A stretch of 64,000 nucleotides of DNA from CAZIUL01 sp964542475 (GTDB taxonomy: Bacteria > Planctomycetota > B15-G4 > CAYZWU01), in the NCBI GenBank assembly GCA_964542475.1, contig CAZIUL010000011.1:1-64000 (forward strand), given 5' to 3'. Under the pieces are notes generated by a model that did no database searches, had not been told where the DNA came from, and worked only from the letters and a program-made list of their open reading frames with translations. This document shows positions 62,968 through 64,000 of this stretch, piece after piece. Numbering within the stretch: the stretch's first letter is position 1; each line of letters starts with the position of its first letter. A program made the position numbers and the translations under genes.

Positions 62968-62986
62968 ATTATAAGCCAATTATAAG
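62968..62986 (+). promoter_or_regulatory. Possible ArsR operator: two ATTATAAG direct repeats
   Basis: ATTATAAG occurs at 62968-62975 and 62979-62986, an 11-base period, between the likely promoter and the ArsR gene. This fits autoregulation but is unproven. Confidence 0.35.
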
Positions 62987-63077
62987 TAGTTATCAGTTGT
63001 AGGACTCTGCTGGTAATAGAGGCGGCCAAGGTCGACAGAAGAAGAAATTTTTGTAGACATTTTTGTAGGGAAAAAGA

Positions 63078-63440
63078 ATGATCGATCTATCGCACGCACA
63101 CAAATGTTCGAAGTCTCTGAAAGCGGTGTCCGATCTGAACCGCATCAACATCCTCGAGTTGCTGTTCAAGGGTGAGATGTGCGTCTCCGATCTGGTAAAG
63201 GCTCTCGGCCTGGACCAGCCGAAGGTATCACACCATCTGGCAATCCTGAAACGCGCCAACGTCATAATCGACAGGCGGCAGGGCAGAAAGATCATCTACT
63301 CGCTCCACCCCGGCTATTACAAAAAACCAAACGACTATGTGGATCGAATAGATTTCGGATTCTGCTCCGTGGATTTCAAGCGCCGCAGGGTGGATGCCAA
63401 GAAAGAGAAGGAGATGCTGGAAGGAGAACAGGGCGCCTAA
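63078..63440 (+). CDS. ArsR-family winged-helix repressor
   Basis: 120 residues. The winged helix has LKAVSDLNRINILELLFKGE and the recognition helix QPKVSHHLAILKRANVI, then the wing RRQGRKIIYSLHP. Cys at ~10, ~35 and ~97 could bind metal, but no classical CVC motif is present. AGGG precedes the ATG. A terminator follows at 63554. Confidence 0.93.
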   Translation: MIDLSHAHKCSKSLKAVSDLNRINILELLFKGEMCVSDLVKALGLDQPKVSHHLAILKRANVIIDRRQGRKIIYSLHPGYYKKPNDYVDRIDFGFCSVDFKRRRVDAKKEKEMLEGEQGA

Positions 63441-63553
63441 CTGATCCGAAACGCGGCCGTGTACTTTTCAAATGATTCAGGATTTCTTCAGAGCGTCATC
63501 CGGTTTCTGGATAAACGCTTGATTGATATTGAATATCCGGCAAAAGACTCTGT

Positions 63554-63582
63554 AAAAAAAGGTGCTGACGCACCTTTTTTTG
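63554..63582. terminator. Bidirectional terminator
   Basis: AAAAAAAGGTGC-TGAC-GCACCTTTTTTT between two convergent genes (the ArsR gene and 63649-63939) can end transcription on both strands. Confidence 0.85.
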
Positions 63583-63648
63583 TTTTCCGGGAAACAGGCC
63601 GCCGGAAAGAATATCCCCTGGTACCTTAATGCGGGCTTGGATCGTTAA

Positions 63649-63939
63649 CTATCCCCGTTCCTCTTCCCCTGAAGCTTCCTTCATGCCTTTCTCTTTCTTG
63701 ATCAAAGAGAACTCGAACTTGGTGTTCGTTGCAGCATACCTCAGGTGCCCTTCACGACATTCCGGGCAGATCCAGTCGAGCAACGCTGACATGTTCGCGT
63801 TGTAGTGGATAAGGATGTTGTTGTTCTGGTTTATAAAACACTCGAACTGGCAATCTTTATTGTCGCACTTAAACTTCAAAAGGGAGAGCATTGTGTTCTT
63901 CATGACGCACTTCCCACAAATGTCCTTGATCGGTTTCAC
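63649..63939 (-). CDS. Small Cys-rich protein (zinc-ribbon-like)
   Basis: 96 residues with cysteine pairs ICGKC (8/11), CDNKDCQFEC (25/30/34) and ICPEC (58/61), so probably one or two metal sites. The rest is polar and no family is recognised. The start is GTG at 63939 with a weak site. It could be a DNA- or metal-binding regulator. Confidence 0.6.
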   Translation of the reverse strand: MKPIKDICGKCVMKNTMLSLLKFKCDNKDCQFECFINQNNNILIHYNANMSALLDWICPECREGHLRYAATNTKFEFSLIKKEKGMKEASGEEERG

Positions 63940-63969
63940 CCCCGAAATGGAGGTATTTGTAAACCAAAC

Positions 63970-63997
63970 TATTAAAGACTCTGCTTCTTACAAGTCA
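63970..63997 (-). promoter_or_regulatory. Sigma-70-type promoter for small Cys-rich gene
   Basis: Minus-strand TTGACT (63992-63997) and TTTAAT (63970-63975) are 16 bases apart, about 35 bases before the GTG start. Confidence 0.4.
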
Positions 63998-64000
63998 ACC

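Overview
The window comes from a Gram-negative bacterium of moderately high G+C, very probably a strict anaerobe. Lipoprotein signals, a TolC/HlyD/MacB export system and type IV-type prepilins show an outer membrane. An 'orange protein' (ORP) type cluster, found in anaerobes such as Desulfovibrio, supports anaerobic life. Exported PQQ-propeller, sulfatase-like, GH95, GH127 and GH130 proteins resemble uncultured polymer degraders (Planctomycetes/Hydrogenedentes-like or deltaproteobacterial lineages). I cannot place the species. No rRNA, tRNA or CRISPR array was seen.

Layout. 1-545: two partial copies of a palindromic repeat and the remnant of a cupin gene. 524-7337 (minus strand): an ORP-like metal-cluster/Fe-S locus with three NifX/DIM-fold proteins, two MinD ATPases with inserted ferredoxin domains, an Mrp/NBP35 ATPase, and zinc-ribbon and Gly-rich small proteins. 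Two sigma-54 promoters drive it. Each has the palindrome TGCATT(A/C)TGCA exactly 101 bp upstream, and a sigma-54 activator with a Cys-rich PAS domain is encoded nearby (9170-10525). 7426-9027: GT-C membrane protein. 10668-11744: a decayed heme-sensor histidine kinase. 12357-24259: exported catabolic enzymes (two sulfatase-like hydrolases, a methyltransferase/PQQ-propeller fusion, a double esterase, GH95). 24274-27458: PfpI, acylphosphatase, PyrI, PyrB and a DUF374 acyltransferase. 27824-29662: subtilase.

29868-35560: MacB permease, MacB ATPase, HlyD adaptor and TolC in one operon. 35811-37879: aminotransferase plus nitrilase (probable omega-amidase pair). 38062-42906: TIGR02757 protein, SHMT-like protein, PhoD-like phosphatase and an Nramp-like transporter with altered metal-site motifs. 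43180-49724: second subtilase, threonine dehydratase-like protein, asparaginase and GH127. 49718-55930: a three-gene pseudopilin operon containing a 1239-residue prepilin. 56387-63939: DUF4097 lipoprotein, GH130, iron-type solute-binding protein, an AmmeMemoRadiSam set (Memo/AmrB, DUF362, AmrS) in which two members carry Tat signals, an ArsR regulator and a Cys-rich small protein.

The most notable structures are (1) the ORP-like regulon with twin sigma-54 promoters and equally spaced enhancer palindromes, and (2) a ~173-bp imperfect palindrome present in four full and two partial copies, always in the same orientation, with a conserved apical hairpin and an open 20-codon frame in its right arm.
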